Positions 22,791 through 30,522 of a stretch of 40,741 nt of DNA are shown one piece after another. The position numbers and the translations under genes were made by a program. The stretch is from Oligoflexia bacterium (GTDB lineage Bacteria > Bdellovibrionota > UBA1018 > CAIPTA01): the NCBI GenBank assembly GCA_903867855.1, contig CAIPTA010000024.1:1-40741 (forward strand). The letters run 5' to 3'. How positions within the stretch are numbered: position 1 is the stretch's first letter; every line of letters begins with the position of its first letter. Below the pieces are notes generated by a model. The model did no database searches. It had not been told where the DNA came from and saw only the letters and a program-made list of their open reading frames with translations.

Positions 22791-23725
22791 CTACTGTAAA
22801 ACCAATCGCTACGAGACAAGCTTTTGGGGAAGCGCTTGCAAAACTTGGTGAGACCCATAAAGAAGTAGTGGTACTCGATGCGGATCTTTCTAAGTCTACG
22901 AAGAGCGATCTCTTTGCGAAAAAATTTCCTGAGCGATTTTTCGAAATGGGAATTTCCGAAGCCAATATGATCGGTGCGGCAGCGGGCCTCGCCCTCACAG
23001 GGAAAATTCCTTTTCTTTGCAGCTTCGGCGCTTTCATTAGCGGACGCTTCGACCAAATCAGAATGTCGGTAAGCTATACGAAAGCGAAAGTGCGCATTGT
23101 GGGCACTCACGCAGGAGTTGGTATTGGCGATGATGGTCACTCTCAAATGGCGCTGGAGGATATTTCTTGTCTCCGCACGCTGCCAGAGATGACAGTACTT
23201 CAACCAGCGGATGACCTAGAAACTCACGCCTTCATTGAAGAACTCGCGCACCACCCGCATCCCGCCTATATCCGCTTAACGCGCCAAAATGTGCCCCGTG
23301 TGCACACGAGTGCGAACAAATTGAAAATCGGAAAAATTCAAAGCCTGAAGCCAGGCACTCAGCTCCTCGTGCTCGCCACTGGCGGCCTCGTGGGCAATTC
23401 CCTGGAAGCGGCTCATGAATTAGAAAAGCAAGGCGTTTCCATTGAAGTGGCCAACGTTTCCACAATCAAGCCTTTAGATGCTGAATTTTTGCGTGAGGCA
23501 TTGAAACGTCACAAAAAAATTATCACTGTGGAAGATCACTATGTGATCGGTGGCATGGGCGGCGCAGTGGCTGAGTTTATGGCGGAAGCAGGCCACGGCA
23601 AATTGCATCGCATCGGTGTGGGCGAAGAGTTTGGCCAGAGCGGCACTCCCGAGGCTGTGATGGAGGCTTATGGCTTCACCACGCCTCAGCTCGCGAAACG
23701 ATTCTTAAGCTTCCATAAAGCATGA
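22787..23725 (+). CDS. Transketolase, C-terminal subunit
   Basis: A 312-residue second subunit of the split transketolase, containing the pyrimidine-binding and C-terminal domains. Visible are RQAFGEALAKLGETH, VVLDADLSKSTK, the cofactor-activating Glu in EMGISEANMIGAAAGLAL, the H-containing GIGDDGHSQMALEDISCLR, and IITVEDHYVIGGMGGAVAEF in the last domain. ATGA overlap with the first subunit gives balanced synthesis, and a further four-base overlap leads into the epimerase gene. A split enzyme is common in archaea and many bacteria. Confidence 0.93.
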   Translation: MTTVKPIATRQAFGEALAKLGETHKEVVVLDADLSKSTKSDLFAKKFPERFFEMGISEANMIGAAAGLALTGKIPFLCSFGAFISGRFDQIRMSVSYTKAKVRIVGTHAGVGIGDDGHSQMALEDISCLRTLPEMTVLQPADDLETHAFIEELAHHPHPAYIRLTRQNVPRVHTSANKLKIGKIQSLKPGTQLLVLATGGLVGNSLEAAHELEKQGVSIEVANVSTIKPLDAEFLREALKRHKKIITVEDHYVIGGMGGAVAEFMAEAGHGKLHRIGVGEEFGQSGTPEAVMEAYGFTTPQLAKRFLSFHKA

Positions 23726-24138
23726 AGCCCGCTTACTTAGATCATATCGGAATCGCAGTTACTCCCAATTCCAATCTGGCGAAGGCTCTCGCGGTGCTTG
23801 GGCTGCCCATTGAGGGCAATGAGAGCGTGGATCGGGAAGGCGTAGATGTGGAGTGGATCGCTCTACCTAAAGAGAGTGGACACGTGGAGCTACTCCATCC
23901 GCAGTCGCCCGAAACCACGATCGGAAAGTTCCTCGCTAAAAGTGGAAGAGATGGCATTCACCACCTATCTTTTCGAGTGGAGAATATTTTGGAAACTTCC
24001 GATAGGCTACAGGCAGCAGGATTTCGCCTGATCTATTCAATGCCGAAAAACGGTGCGAATGATTGCTTGGTGAATTTTTTGCACCCGCAAACCACGGGTG
24101 GAGTTTTGCTAGAGATCACAGAAAAACAATCGAAATAA
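23722..24138 (+). CDS. mce: Methylmalonyl-CoA epimerase (glyoxalase fold)
   Basis: A 138-residue vicinal-oxygen-chelate protein likely converting the methylmalonyl-CoA stereoisomers. Metal ligands fit: the first His in YLDHIGIAV, VELLHP, the His pair in GIHHLSFRV, and the last Glu in GGVLLEIT. Length is typical. No methylmalonyl-CoA mutase lies in the window; the gene follows transketolase with a four-base overlap, so it is co-translated with it, an unusual neighbour for this pathway. Another glyoxalase-fold activity is possible. Confidence 0.85.
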   Translation: MKPAYLDHIGIAVTPNSNLAKALAVLGLPIEGNESVDREGVDVEWIALPKESGHVELLHPQSPETTIGKFLAKSGRDGIHHLSFRVENILETSDRLQAAGFRLIYSMPKNGANDCLVNFLHPQTTGGVLLEITEKQSK

Positions 24139-24147
24139 GGAGCTCGG

Positions 24148-25254
24148 ATGCCAAAGTTTTTTCTACTACTTGCACTGCTCACCGGATGCGCCACCTCTAC
24201 TTCGAGCCTCACCCGAACTCCTGCGAGCGCCACTGTGCAATTTGTGCCAGGCACTGGCTATGCAGCCGCGGTAACTCCTTTTTTAGAGTCCGCCACCACG
24301 AGTATCGATATTGCCCAGTTTAATTTTGATTCGAAAAGCGCGTTCACTAAATCTTTGGCCGATGAACTCATTCATATCAAACAAGGCTTTCGCAATAATC
24401 CAAACTTTCGCATTCGCGTGCTTCTCGAGGCGAAGCTCTTTGGGGCGGACACAAAAAATCCGGCCACTGTTGCGTATCTACAGCAAAATGGCATCGAAAC
24501 GCACCTAGTAACGGGCCTCGTGGTAGCAGGAAAGCAAGTTGGTATTGAGCACGGCAAGATCGTAGTGGTGGATGGTCATAAGATCCTCGCTGGCTCCACC
24601 AATTGGACCGACACCTCCATTCTCCGTAATAACGAAACAAACTTGATTGTGGATTCGCCGAAATTCGGAGCGACGCTGGGTCAATACTTCGATACTCTTG
24701 TGCAAAATTCTGGAGTAATGCATCCAAGCACTACGGTAGATGGCAATATTCAGATGTATACGGATACTGCCTATTTCGATTCGCTGATCGGGTTTTTAAA
24801 AACCGCCCAGTCGGGTGATCGTTTGGATTGCTCCATGTATCTGTTTAATGTGAATGACAAAACGGATCCCAATGATCGCGCTGGAAAAATAATGAGTGCC
24901 CTAATTGCTGCGAAAACTCGTGGCACAAACGTGCGCGTGATGATGGAAACAGCGGCTGGCAGCTTTGGCGCCTTTATCGTGCAGGCAAATAGCCTTGCAG
25001 CTAAGCAGCTCCTCCAAGGTGGTATCAGCCAGGTATATTTTGATTTACCTAGCAAGATCTCGCATATGAAATTTTGCGTGCTCACCCACGGAAACATGCG
25101 TTCCGTGAGCATGGGCTCTTCTAATTGGAATTTTCTCGATCTCGATGAGAATCATCAGCTCAATTGGCAGATCAATAATGCAGGCGCCGTCGGAGATCAG
25201 CTCTTTAGCTTCTTCGACAATATCGTAAAAACCGAAGGCACACTGCAGAAGTAG
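24148..25254 (+). CDS. Phospholipase D-family lipoprotein
   Basis: A 368-residue lipoprotein: hydrophobic start and lipobox LTGC with C14, so probably anchored in the outer or inner membrane facing the periplasm. It has two PLD half-motifs: EHGKIVVVDG with GSTNWTDTS (first HxK), and SHMKFCVLTHG with GSSNWNFLD (second HxK); the usual Asp of the first motif is present (VVVDG), while the second is less canonical. PLD-family members cut phosphodiester bonds in lipids or nucleic acids; which one is unknown. AAGGAG ahead of the ATG and a nine-base gap from the epimerase put it in the transketolase operon. Confidence 0.85.
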   Translation: MPKFFLLLALLTGCATSTSSLTRTPASATVQFVPGTGYAAAVTPFLESATTSIDIAQFNFDSKSAFTKSLADELIHIKQGFRNNPNFRIRVLLEAKLFGADTKNPATVAYLQQNGIETHLVTGLVVAGKQVGIEHGKIVVVDGHKILAGSTNWTDTSILRNNETNLIVDSPKFGATLGQYFDTLVQNSGVMHPSTTVDGNIQMYTDTAYFDSLIGFLKTAQSGDRLDCSMYLFNVNDKTDPNDRAGKIMSALIAAKTRGTNVRVMMETAAGSFGAFIVQANSLAAKQLLQGGISQVYFDLPSKISHMKFCVLTHGNMRSVSMGSSNWNFLDLDENHQLNWQINNAGAVGDQLFSFFDNIVKTEGTLQK

Positions 25255-25257
25255 TTT

Positions 25258-25614
25258 CTAAGCGGTGCCTTTTAGTTGGCTGGCCACTAAGTAGCGTTTC
25301 AACTCGAGACGCATTTCTTCACTCATATTGAGAAACTCATAGGCTGCGCCCTTTTTATCTTGGCGAACTATTCGGGCGGTTACGTTTCGAATAAATTTGC
25401 CGTTAGGAAGGGTGAAGCTGAGCTGTGAGAAAGGCTCTTGATCGCTAGCGCACATTTTCTTTTCTACAAAGATTCCTTCTTCCGAAATATTTTGGGCCTT
25501 AAACGAGAAGAGATAATCACCATTCATTTCCTTCACCCAAAGTTCACCAACAGACATACGATCAGAATTTCTTAGTTCCAACACGAGATCCACCTTCCAC
25601 ATCCGTACGAGCAT
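25258..25614 (-). CDS. PilZ-domain protein
   Basis: A 118-residue single-domain PilZ protein, a likely receptor of cyclic di-GMP. The two binding elements are visible: R15-x-x-x-R19 in LRNSDR and N42-x-S-x-x-G47 in QNISEEGIFVE, in correct order. The rest fits PilZ strands (FSQLSFTLPNGKF, VTARIVRQD) and a final helix. The GGDEF gene at 36212 could supply the ligand. Start could be at 25614 or at the Met four codons later. It is divergent from the rhomboid at 25822. Confidence 0.8.
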   Translation of the reverse strand: MLVRMWKVDLVLELRNSDRMSVGELWVKEMNGDYLFSFKAQNISEEGIFVEKKMCASDQEPFSQLSFTLPNGKFIRNVTARIVRQDKKGAAYEFLNMSEEMRLELKRYLVASQLKGTA

Positions 25615-25740
25615 TCACTGAAAAGTTTCGGCGGTACGGCGCCTCACTTTTCTTCATTTCGTTGTTCCCCCTTGTGCAAGAGCTTTGCCACATTGCGCAA
25701 GTCTTGATAAAAAAGCTTCTACCGTGATTTCAAGTACTTA

Positions 25741-25807
25741 TGGGCAGGGCATTCTGGGAAAGTGGCTGGGAAACTGTCTGGGATATAGGCATCTGCCCAA
25801 TTTTTTT
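25741..25807 (+). promoter_or_regulatory. G-rich structured leader ending in a hairpin and T-run, upstream of rhomboid
   Basis: TGGGCAG (25741-25747) pairs with CTGCCCA (25793-25799), followed by seven T (25801-25807), just 14 bases before the rhomboid start at 25822. Between the arms lie three 12-base units with CTGGGA cores (about 25754-25789), and five GGG tracts occur at 25742, 25747, 25756, 25768 and 25780. As no gene on the plus strand ends here, a terminator-like fold in a leader suggests attenuation, a regulatory RNA switch, or a G-quadruplex. Confidence 0.5.
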
Positions 25808-25821
25808 GGTACCATAGAAGA

Positions 25822-26553
25822 ATGCAAGGTTCCCCTCAGATAGCGATGCCACAGTTTCGAGGAGTGGTTAAAATATTGGTGCTCACCTGTAGCGCTGTGT
25901 TCCTATTGCAGCTCTTCGGGCAATTGTTTTTTCATGAGGCCCTGGAGCCAATGCTGGGTTTTGTGCCTGCCCGCGTATTTCAGGGCTGGATCTGGCAGTT
26001 CTTCACTTATTCCTTTTTGCATAGCGGCATTTTTCATATTCTATTTAATATGCTGATTCTATGGAGCCTGGGCTCTGAGCTGGAGAGTCGTTGGGGCGCG
26101 CAAACCTTTATCGCCTACTATTTTGTGTGTGCCCTGGGAGCAGCCTTGCTCTATGGGGCGATTAGCTTGGTGGGGCTAGGGTTTCGCCTGGAAATCCCTC
26201 TGATTGGGGCCTCTGGAGCTATTTATGGGCTGCTCCTGGCCTATGGGATCCTCTTCGGCGATCGAGTGATGTATTTCTTCATGGTTTTCCCGATGCCGGC
26301 TAAGTATTTCGTGATGATCTTAGGGGCTGTGGAGTTTATCTCCAGCATTAGCTCGGGTGGGGATGGCGTAGCTCATACGGCTCACCTTGGGGGAATGCTC
26401 ACAGGTTTTCTCTTTTTAGCGGGAATGGCGCAGTGGCGTCAGCGGAAAAAGCGAGAATCGGAAGGCCGAGAAGAGCGCAAAAAGCGACTTGAAAAAGCGG
26501 GTCACCTCCAGCTGGTGACAAAAGACGAAGACGACCCAAAGCATTGGCATTGA
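25822..26553 (+). CDS. Rhomboid intramembrane serine protease
   Basis: A 243-residue membrane protease with six predicted helices. The active site is complete: H67, H72 and N76 in HSGIFHILFN, nucleophile S131 in IGASGAIYGLL, and H188 in THTAHLGG-type sequence (VAHTAHLGGMLTGF). A charged, Lys/Arg/Glu-rich tail of about 40 residues follows the last helix in the cytoplasm. It has only a weak AGAAG ribosome site preceded by a structured leader. This is one of three rhomboid-fold genes in the window. Confidence 0.92.
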   Translation: MQGSPQIAMPQFRGVVKILVLTCSAVFLLQLFGQLFFHEALEPMLGFVPARVFQGWIWQFFTYSFLHSGIFHILFNMLILWSLGSELESRWGAQTFIAYYFVCALGAALLYGAISLVGLGFRLEIPLIGASGAIYGLLLAYGILFGDRVMYFFMVFPMPAKYFVMILGAVEFISSISSGGDGVAHTAHLGGMLTGFLFLAGMAQWRQRKKRESEGREERKKRLEKAGHLQLVTKDEDDPKHWH

Positions 26554-26585
26554 CCTTGGCCCAAAGGGCATGGTAACAAATTCCT

Positions 26586-26601
26586 CTATTCGAAATAGGA
26601 G
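26586..26601 (+). promoter_or_regulatory. Small hairpin overlapping a ribosome-binding site
   Basis: CTATT (26586-26590), loop CGA, AATAG (26594-26598), extended by a T-G pair. The stem covers the first part of the AGGAG (26597-26601) that serves the gene at 26611, so translation could depend on its opening. Five to six base pairs are weak. Confidence 0.35.
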
Positions 26602-26610
26602 TTTATACCC

Positions 26611-26907
26611 ATGGGTCATTTTGAAGCGTTGGAAGAAAAGAAGTTTGATGTTCGCGTTCTTGAGCGTGCTCGTTTAATCGGCAAACTCGATAAGAAAAAT
26701 CATGATCTTCATGAGAAATCCATCCAGGAAGACGTTTCTGCCATGGCTACCTATTCTAATTACGACGAGCTCAATGCACGCGATAACCCAGTGCATATTC
26801 CTCGTGGTCTTCCTTCTCTAGAAGCTCCTGTTCGTAAGAACTTGGAAGACATGGAATTCGATACTGAAGACGCCGCACGCGGTGGCTCGAATAACTTCGA
26901 ACAGTAA
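26611..26907 (+). CDS. Small hydrophilic protein of unknown function
   Basis: Unrecognised 98-residue, highly charged protein without Cys, signal peptide or membrane segment; the first half (EALEEKKFDVRVLERARLIG) is probably helical and the rest Pro/Asp-rich and likely disordered. AGGAG nine bases before the ATG gives a clear start. Bases used in codons are unlike random sequence, and the terminal part (MEFDTEDAARGGSNNFEQ) shows no decay, so I take it as a real gene. It lies between a rhomboid and the FecR-domain gene. Confidence 0.7.
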   Translation: MGHFEALEEKKFDVRVLERARLIGKLDKKNHDLHEKSIQEDVSAMATYSNYDELNARDNPVHIPRGLPSLEAPVRKNLEDMEFDTEDAARGGSNNFEQ

Positions 26908-26937
26908 GATTCCGACTCTAAATTTGTACCTAAAATT

Positions 26938-26949
26938 TATGCATGCATA
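26938..26949. promoter_or_regulatory. Perfect 12-bp palindrome upstream of the FecR-domain gene
   Basis: TATGCATGCATA lies 47 bases before the FecR-domain gene and 30 bases after the preceding stop. It may be an operator; no other support. Confidence 0.3.
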
Positions 26950-26970
26950 GGCGTTTTAGCCATGTAGACT

Positions 26971-26994
26971 AGAACTTCCAGCGTTAGGAGTTCT
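26971..26994 (+). promoter_or_regulatory. Hairpin burying the Shine-Dalgarno of the FecR-domain gene
   Basis: AGAACT (26971-26976) pairs with AGTTCT (26989-26994) and CC (26978-26979) with GG (26987-26988); one T is bulged and the loop has seven bases. The AGGAG at 26986-26990, six bases before the ATG, lies in the loop edge and stem, so ribosome access would be reduced unless the stem opens. Confidence 0.45.
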
Positions 26995-26996
26995 GT

Positions 26997-27851
26997 ATGC
27001 ATATTTTAATTTCTCTTTTTTGCCTCACTGTAATTTCCTCGACGGTCTATGCCGCAGAGGAGAATTGCCAATCTGCGATCCTCGAAAATCTCGACCCTGC
27101 TGATGGCAGTATTTCTGCTCAGCGCTCGGGTGAAAATGAAATCCAACGTCTCACAGCGGATGAAGTGATAGCGCCTGGCATCTTGCTCACCACCGACTCT
27201 ACAACGACTGCAGATATTCGGCTTTGCGAGGGCACTGTGATTCGTGTGGCGCCGAGCAGCCAGTATCGATACGAGTCCATGGATGAAAATCAGGGGGTCC
27301 ATTCTTGGTTATTCTCTCTTCTGGGAGGCAGTGTGCGGGCCATTGTTGCACCATCGCAGCCAGCAGGGATCGTAAAGTTTCGCCTGCAAACTCCAAATGC
27401 TTCGGTGGGAGTGCGTGGCACTGAGTTTGTTGTTGACCATAATAGCCAAGGGGAATCGCAGCTTTATACGCTCGATGGGGAAGTGCTCATGGGATCAAGG
27501 TCGCAGATCGAGGATTTGAAAAGTGCCAACCAAGCAGGGCTGGCGAATAAATTTCAGGCAGTCTCTCCCGGAATGTTTAGTTCTTTGAAGGCGGGTCAGG
27601 GCCGGCCAGAAGCGGCCCAGCCTTTTGATATTTCTCATTTTAGGAGTCGTCGCATTTTTCAGCGTGAGCTGCGCTTGGAGCGGCGGAGTTTTGCGGCCCG
27701 TGTGAAAACGAGCGAGGAGCGTAAGAAATCTTCTCCCATTTTTCAGCGAACTAGGTCCCAACTGAAAGAACATTTAGGCAACCAACGCGTATGGAAGAGC
27801 CGCGAGCGAGAAAAGAAAGTTCGGAAGAAAAAAATAGAGCAAAACAGATAG
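26997..27851 (+). CDS. Exported FecR-domain protein with basic tail
   Basis: A 284-residue exported protein (signal peptide 1-19). Residues about 50-180 form a FecR domain: EVIAPGILLTTDSTTTADI, EGTVIRVAPSSQYRY, and the typical TPNASVGVRGTEFVVDH. FecR domains in exported proteins often bind or sense at the cell surface; no sigma factor is next to it. The C-terminal 80 residues are extremely Arg/Lys-rich and could bind nucleic acid, polysaccharide or membrane. AGGAG precedes the ATG, inside a hairpin. The rhomboid-fold gene follows closely, so the two may be one operon. Confidence 0.85.
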   Translation: MHILISLFCLTVISSTVYAAEENCQSAILENLDPADGSISAQRSGENEIQRLTADEVIAPGILLTTDSTTTADIRLCEGTVIRVAPSSQYRYESMDENQGVHSWLFSLLGGSVRAIVAPSQPAGIVKFRLQTPNASVGVRGTEFVVDHNSQGESQLYTLDGEVLMGSRSQIEDLKSANQAGLANKFQAVSPGMFSSLKAGQGRPEAAQPFDISHFRSRRIFQRELRLERRSFAARVKTSEERKKSSPIFQRTRSQLKEHLGNQRVWKSREREKKVRKKKIEQNR

Positions 27852-27925
27852 TTCTACCTGCTAACGCCAGGAGATAAGATCTGAAAATAGTTCAGTTTTC
27901 GCCTCATCCAGACGTTAAGCAAAGT

Positions 27926-29737
27926 GTGAAACCACAGTCAAATGAGCAAGTTAAGTTTGTAGTGCCAGCGGTGATTGCGCTGGCCGTTGGCTTTCTCTGG
28001 CTCTGTCTGCTTGGTGGTTCTCCTGTAAAAATTGAAAGTAGCACTCTCATTTCGAGTGGAGCTGCGTATTTACCGCTCATCACTCAGGGAGAATGGTGGC
28101 GACTCCTCTTCGCTTCAGCTTTGCATGGAGGTGTATTATTTCTGGTTGTAAATTGCATTTGTTTATTTAGAATTGGTGGAATCGCCGAAAAGATTTTCGG
28201 CGCGGCTCGTTGCTTGGCAATATTCATCTTGGCGGCTGCAGCAGGAAACTTGCTGAGTCTATATTGCTACCCATTTATACCGGCTGTGGGAGCTGCGGGA
28301 GCTATTGCTGGCTTATTCGGAGCCCTTTGGGGTGCGATACTAAGTGAGCCACAAAAGGTGCCCCAGTTTAAAAAGGATCCGCTCACGATTGGTCTTTTCC
28401 TTGGCATGAATCTACTGGCTATTCGTAATGGCAGTCTCCTTGCAATGAGTTTAGGTGGATTTGTTGCCGGATTTTTGATGGCCAACTTTGGCTATTCAGC
28501 CTTCTTAGCTAGGATGGATGTATTTGTTGCCAAGCGAGAACGAGTGATATTCGTTTTTTCACTCATTATGATTTTGCTCGCGATTTTTGACCTACCAAAA
28601 ATGCCCAATATTGCAGGAATTTTGCATTCTAATGCCGAGCTGGCAAAGCTAACGCGGCAAAAAATGGCAGACCTAAATAGCTTTTATGTAAACCAAGAGG
28701 ACAAAAAAATTGAGTTCATTCAGCACGAGCTGTTAGATCCTTGGGTTAAAAAAGATGCAGAGCTGAGTGAGTTAAAGATAACGCTAGGGGCGTGGATGGA
28801 TACATCATCCGTGGCTAAAGAAGTAGAGAAGGCGTCGCAAAGTGCAGCTGCGAATGTGATCGCCTTTCAAGCCATACTTTTGTTTGCTCGGCAGCACCGT
28901 CAAGAGCAGGGGTTAAAAGCAAGTTTAGAGAGCGGTGGAATTGGTCTGACGGAACTTCTAACCGCCTATACGAAAACACTTTTTCCCGAGCTAAAGCGCG
29001 CCAGAGCTGAGCTTAAAAATTTGCATACTGATGCACATCTAGAGAGCACAGATAGTTTAATTGGCTTCGCAGAGACTCAGGAACAGGCCTGGGAAAAGGA
29101 GTCGGTGGCAGCCTATGTGAAGGCACTCACTCAAGAACAAAGCCAGATGGATAAGTTCAAGCTGGAACGATTTGCGAAGTTATTCGAACCCAAAATAAGC
29201 ACAGAAAAAAGTATCTCTGCCGCGCTGAAATTTGCGAACGAAGAAATGCGCGATGCATGTTTGGCCTCAAAGCAATTGCATGCTGATTTAGAGCAGTTCA
29301 GTCTCTTTTCAGAATCAGAGATGCTCAACCTTGTTGAATCGTGTGAACTAAATAATGCACTTGCCCGCGCCACAGCGATGGATGCGCTAGTAAGGCTACG
29401 CTTCGATTATCTTTTCGATCGAGTAACGAACAAGAAGATTGATCGGGAGCAATCTTTGCAGTTTATCGACAAGCTGATCTCTTCTTTGTTGGCATCCGAT
29501 TTTTCTGGAGATACTGCCAGGTTACCAGCCTCTGGCAGTGAGCAGCTTGATGCGGAGTTTGAAAAAATCAAAAATATCCAAATTTCTCGCCGCGAGAGCG
29601 TGGCTACTTTAGCGGAAGGTATTAAAGCGGGCAATGCCGGGGCAATAATGAGAGCTGGCGCGCTTTGGAAAGCCGCCGATAGAATCGCTGATCTGGAACT
29701 GCGAGCGAGAACGCTTGGTCCGAAAGAAAATTACTGA
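27926..29737 (+). CDS. Rhomboid-fold pseudoprotease with long C-terminal region
   Basis: A 603-residue protein. Residues 10-235 have the rhomboid layout (EWWRLLFASALHGG, then the L1-like loop, GAAGAIAGLFGAL, SLGGFVAGFLM), but the catalytic Ser is Ala (A124 in VGAAGAI), the catalytic His is Ser (S175 in AMSLGG) and the second His of HxxxxHxxxN is Phe (F72); H67 and N76 remain. The remaining 370 residues are helical, charged and unrecognised. GTG 27926 is the first usual start, yet the only good ribosome site (AGGAG, 27869-27873) lies seven bases before an in-frame CTG at 27881. It probably acts as a non-proteolytic adaptor. Its 3' end overlaps the convergent FliL gene by seven bases. Confidence 0.75.
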   Translation: MKPQSNEQVKFVVPAVIALAVGFLWLCLLGGSPVKIESSTLISSGAAYLPLITQGEWWRLLFASALHGGVLFLVVNCICLFRIGGIAEKIFGAARCLAIFILAAAAGNLLSLYCYPFIPAVGAAGAIAGLFGALWGAILSEPQKVPQFKKDPLTIGLFLGMNLLAIRNGSLLAMSLGGFVAGFLMANFGYSAFLARMDVFVAKRERVIFVFSLIMILLAIFDLPKMPNIAGILHSNAELAKLTRQKMADLNSFYVNQEDKKIEFIQHELLDPWVKKDAELSELKITLGAWMDTSSVAKEVEKASQSAAANVIAFQAILLFARQHRQEQGLKASLESGGIGLTELLTAYTKTLFPELKRARAELKNLHTDAHLESTDSLIGFAETQEQAWEKESVAAYVKALTQEQSQMDKFKLERFAKLFEPKISTEKSISAALKFANEEMRDACLASKQLHADLEQFSLFSESEMLNLVESCELNNALARATAMDALVRLRFDYLFDRVTNKKIDREQSLQFIDKLISSLLASDFSGDTARLPASGSEQLDAEFEKIKNIQISRRESVATLAEGIKAGNAGAIMRAGALWKAADRIADLELRARTLGPKENY

Positions 29738-30297
29738 ACGATGAAATCCGTAAAATAAACTTCTGTAACTGGATCGTCTTGCAGAAATGCATTTACCTTT
29801 TGCTGAATTTCAAATTTAAGCCTGGCTTTGATCTCGATGGAGTTCAGTTCTGTATAGCTTCGTGAAGAAATTGCCGCCTGGATGGTATCTTGAATCTTCG
29901 CTTTCGAGGCCTTTAAGGCAGAAGCGCATTGTTCATTTTCACAGGCGAGCGCCACTTCAAGAGTAGCAAAGTGCTCTTTGCCGCCCTTGGTAGTTCTTAA
30001 GTTCACTGTCATTTCCGGAAAGGCTTCTGTGAAAAACTTTTTCTCTTCTTCTACTGTGCCGGAGAGGAGATTCTTTTTTGGCAGCGCATTTTTTTTGATT
30101 TCTGCCACTACCATCGGTTCGGTGATGGGTGGTTTTTTGTAGATCATTTTCACATACACTACGTAGCTCATGCCGCCGATCATCACGAGTGCATTGAGGG
30201 CAGCCATGCCAAACATCGGCAGTGATAGTCCTAAAATCATCTTCGGGCCAGCAGGCTCATCTTTAGCTGGTGCTTCGTCTTTTTTCTCTTCGGCCAT
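29731..30297 (-). CDS. FliL-like membrane protein
   Basis: A 188-residue protein of the flagellar basal-body-associated FliL family. It has an acidic cytoplasmic start (AEEKKDEAPAKDEPAGP), one membrane helix (about 28-52), a linker, and a periplasmic domain with MTVNLRTTKGGKEHFATLEVAL and a C-terminal VTEVYFTDFIVQ, which match FliL. FliL assists stator/motor function. No flagellar gene is nearby, so it may serve a different machine. I chose ATG 30297 (a longer frame from 30357 would start before the promoter below). Convergent with the rhomboid-like gene. Confidence 0.8.
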   Translation of the reverse strand: MAEEKKDEAPAKDEPAGPKMILGLSLPMFGMAALNALVMIGGMSYVVYVKMIYKKPPITEPMVVAEIKKNALPKKNLLSGTVEEEKKFFTEAFPEMTVNLRTTKGGKEHFATLEVALACENEQCASALKASKAKIQDTIQAAISSRSYTELNSIEIKARLKFEIQQKVNAFLQDDPVTEVYFTDFIVQ

Positions 30298-30303
30298 GAA
30301 TAT

Positions 30304-30332
30304 AGTATCCGGGGAGTCGCCTATTTCAGCAA
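30304..30332 (-). promoter_or_regulatory. Promoter of the FliL-like gene, possibly leaderless
   Basis: On the minus strand: TTGCTG (30332-30327), 17-base spacer, GATACT (30309-30304), then six bases to the ATG at 30297. No Shine-Dalgarno sequence is present. Box matches are moderate. Confidence 0.45.
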
Positions 30333-30359
30333 CCGAAAAGTTGCCGTCGGCACGCACAC

Positions 30360-30392
30360 AAAAAAGCCTGACCCTCTTTCGAAAGTCAGGCT
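30360..30392 (-). terminator. Intrinsic terminator of the alanine dehydrogenase transcript
   Basis: Read on the minus strand, AGCCTGAC (30392-30385) pairs with GTCAGGCT (30372-30365), with a 12-base loop that can extend by CTTTCGAAAG, followed by six T (30365-30360). It closes the transcript of ald, 144-176 bases past its stop codon, before the FliL promoter. Confidence 0.85.
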
Positions 30393-30446
30393 CTATGGAA
30401 ATCCATTTTTGGACTTTTGATAAGTAGCCAGATGCGAGGCGAAGAG

Positions 30447-30522
30447 CGATTTCAGCCGTGAATCGCCCTAGTGGGCGATGGAACGGGGAAATCGTGATTC
30501 AACGAAGCAAATGGCTGCTTTG
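30447..30522 (-). ncRNA. Structured RNA element in the ald 3' region
   Basis: The 30447-30494 part forms one long hairpin in three stacked stems: CGATTTC with GAAATCG (30447-30453 / 30488-30494), CCGT with ACGG (30456-30459 / 30483-30486), and ATCGCCC with GGGCGAT (30462-30468 / 30473-30479), loop of four bases. A second hairpin, GCAAA with TTTGC (about 30507-30522), lies next to it. Together with the terminator they fill the 170 bases after the ald stop. This suits a 3'-UTR-derived small RNA or a stability element; the strand is chosen because the terminator reads that way. Confidence 0.5.

Noticed and set aside
22451-23203. 250-residue ORF antisense to the transketolase genes
   Set aside because: Overlaps both well-conserved transketolase subunits; composition and lack of motifs show a shadow frame.
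26556-26568. GCCC-AAA-GGGC dyad after the rhomboid gene as a terminator
   Set aside because: Stem of four pairs and no T-run.
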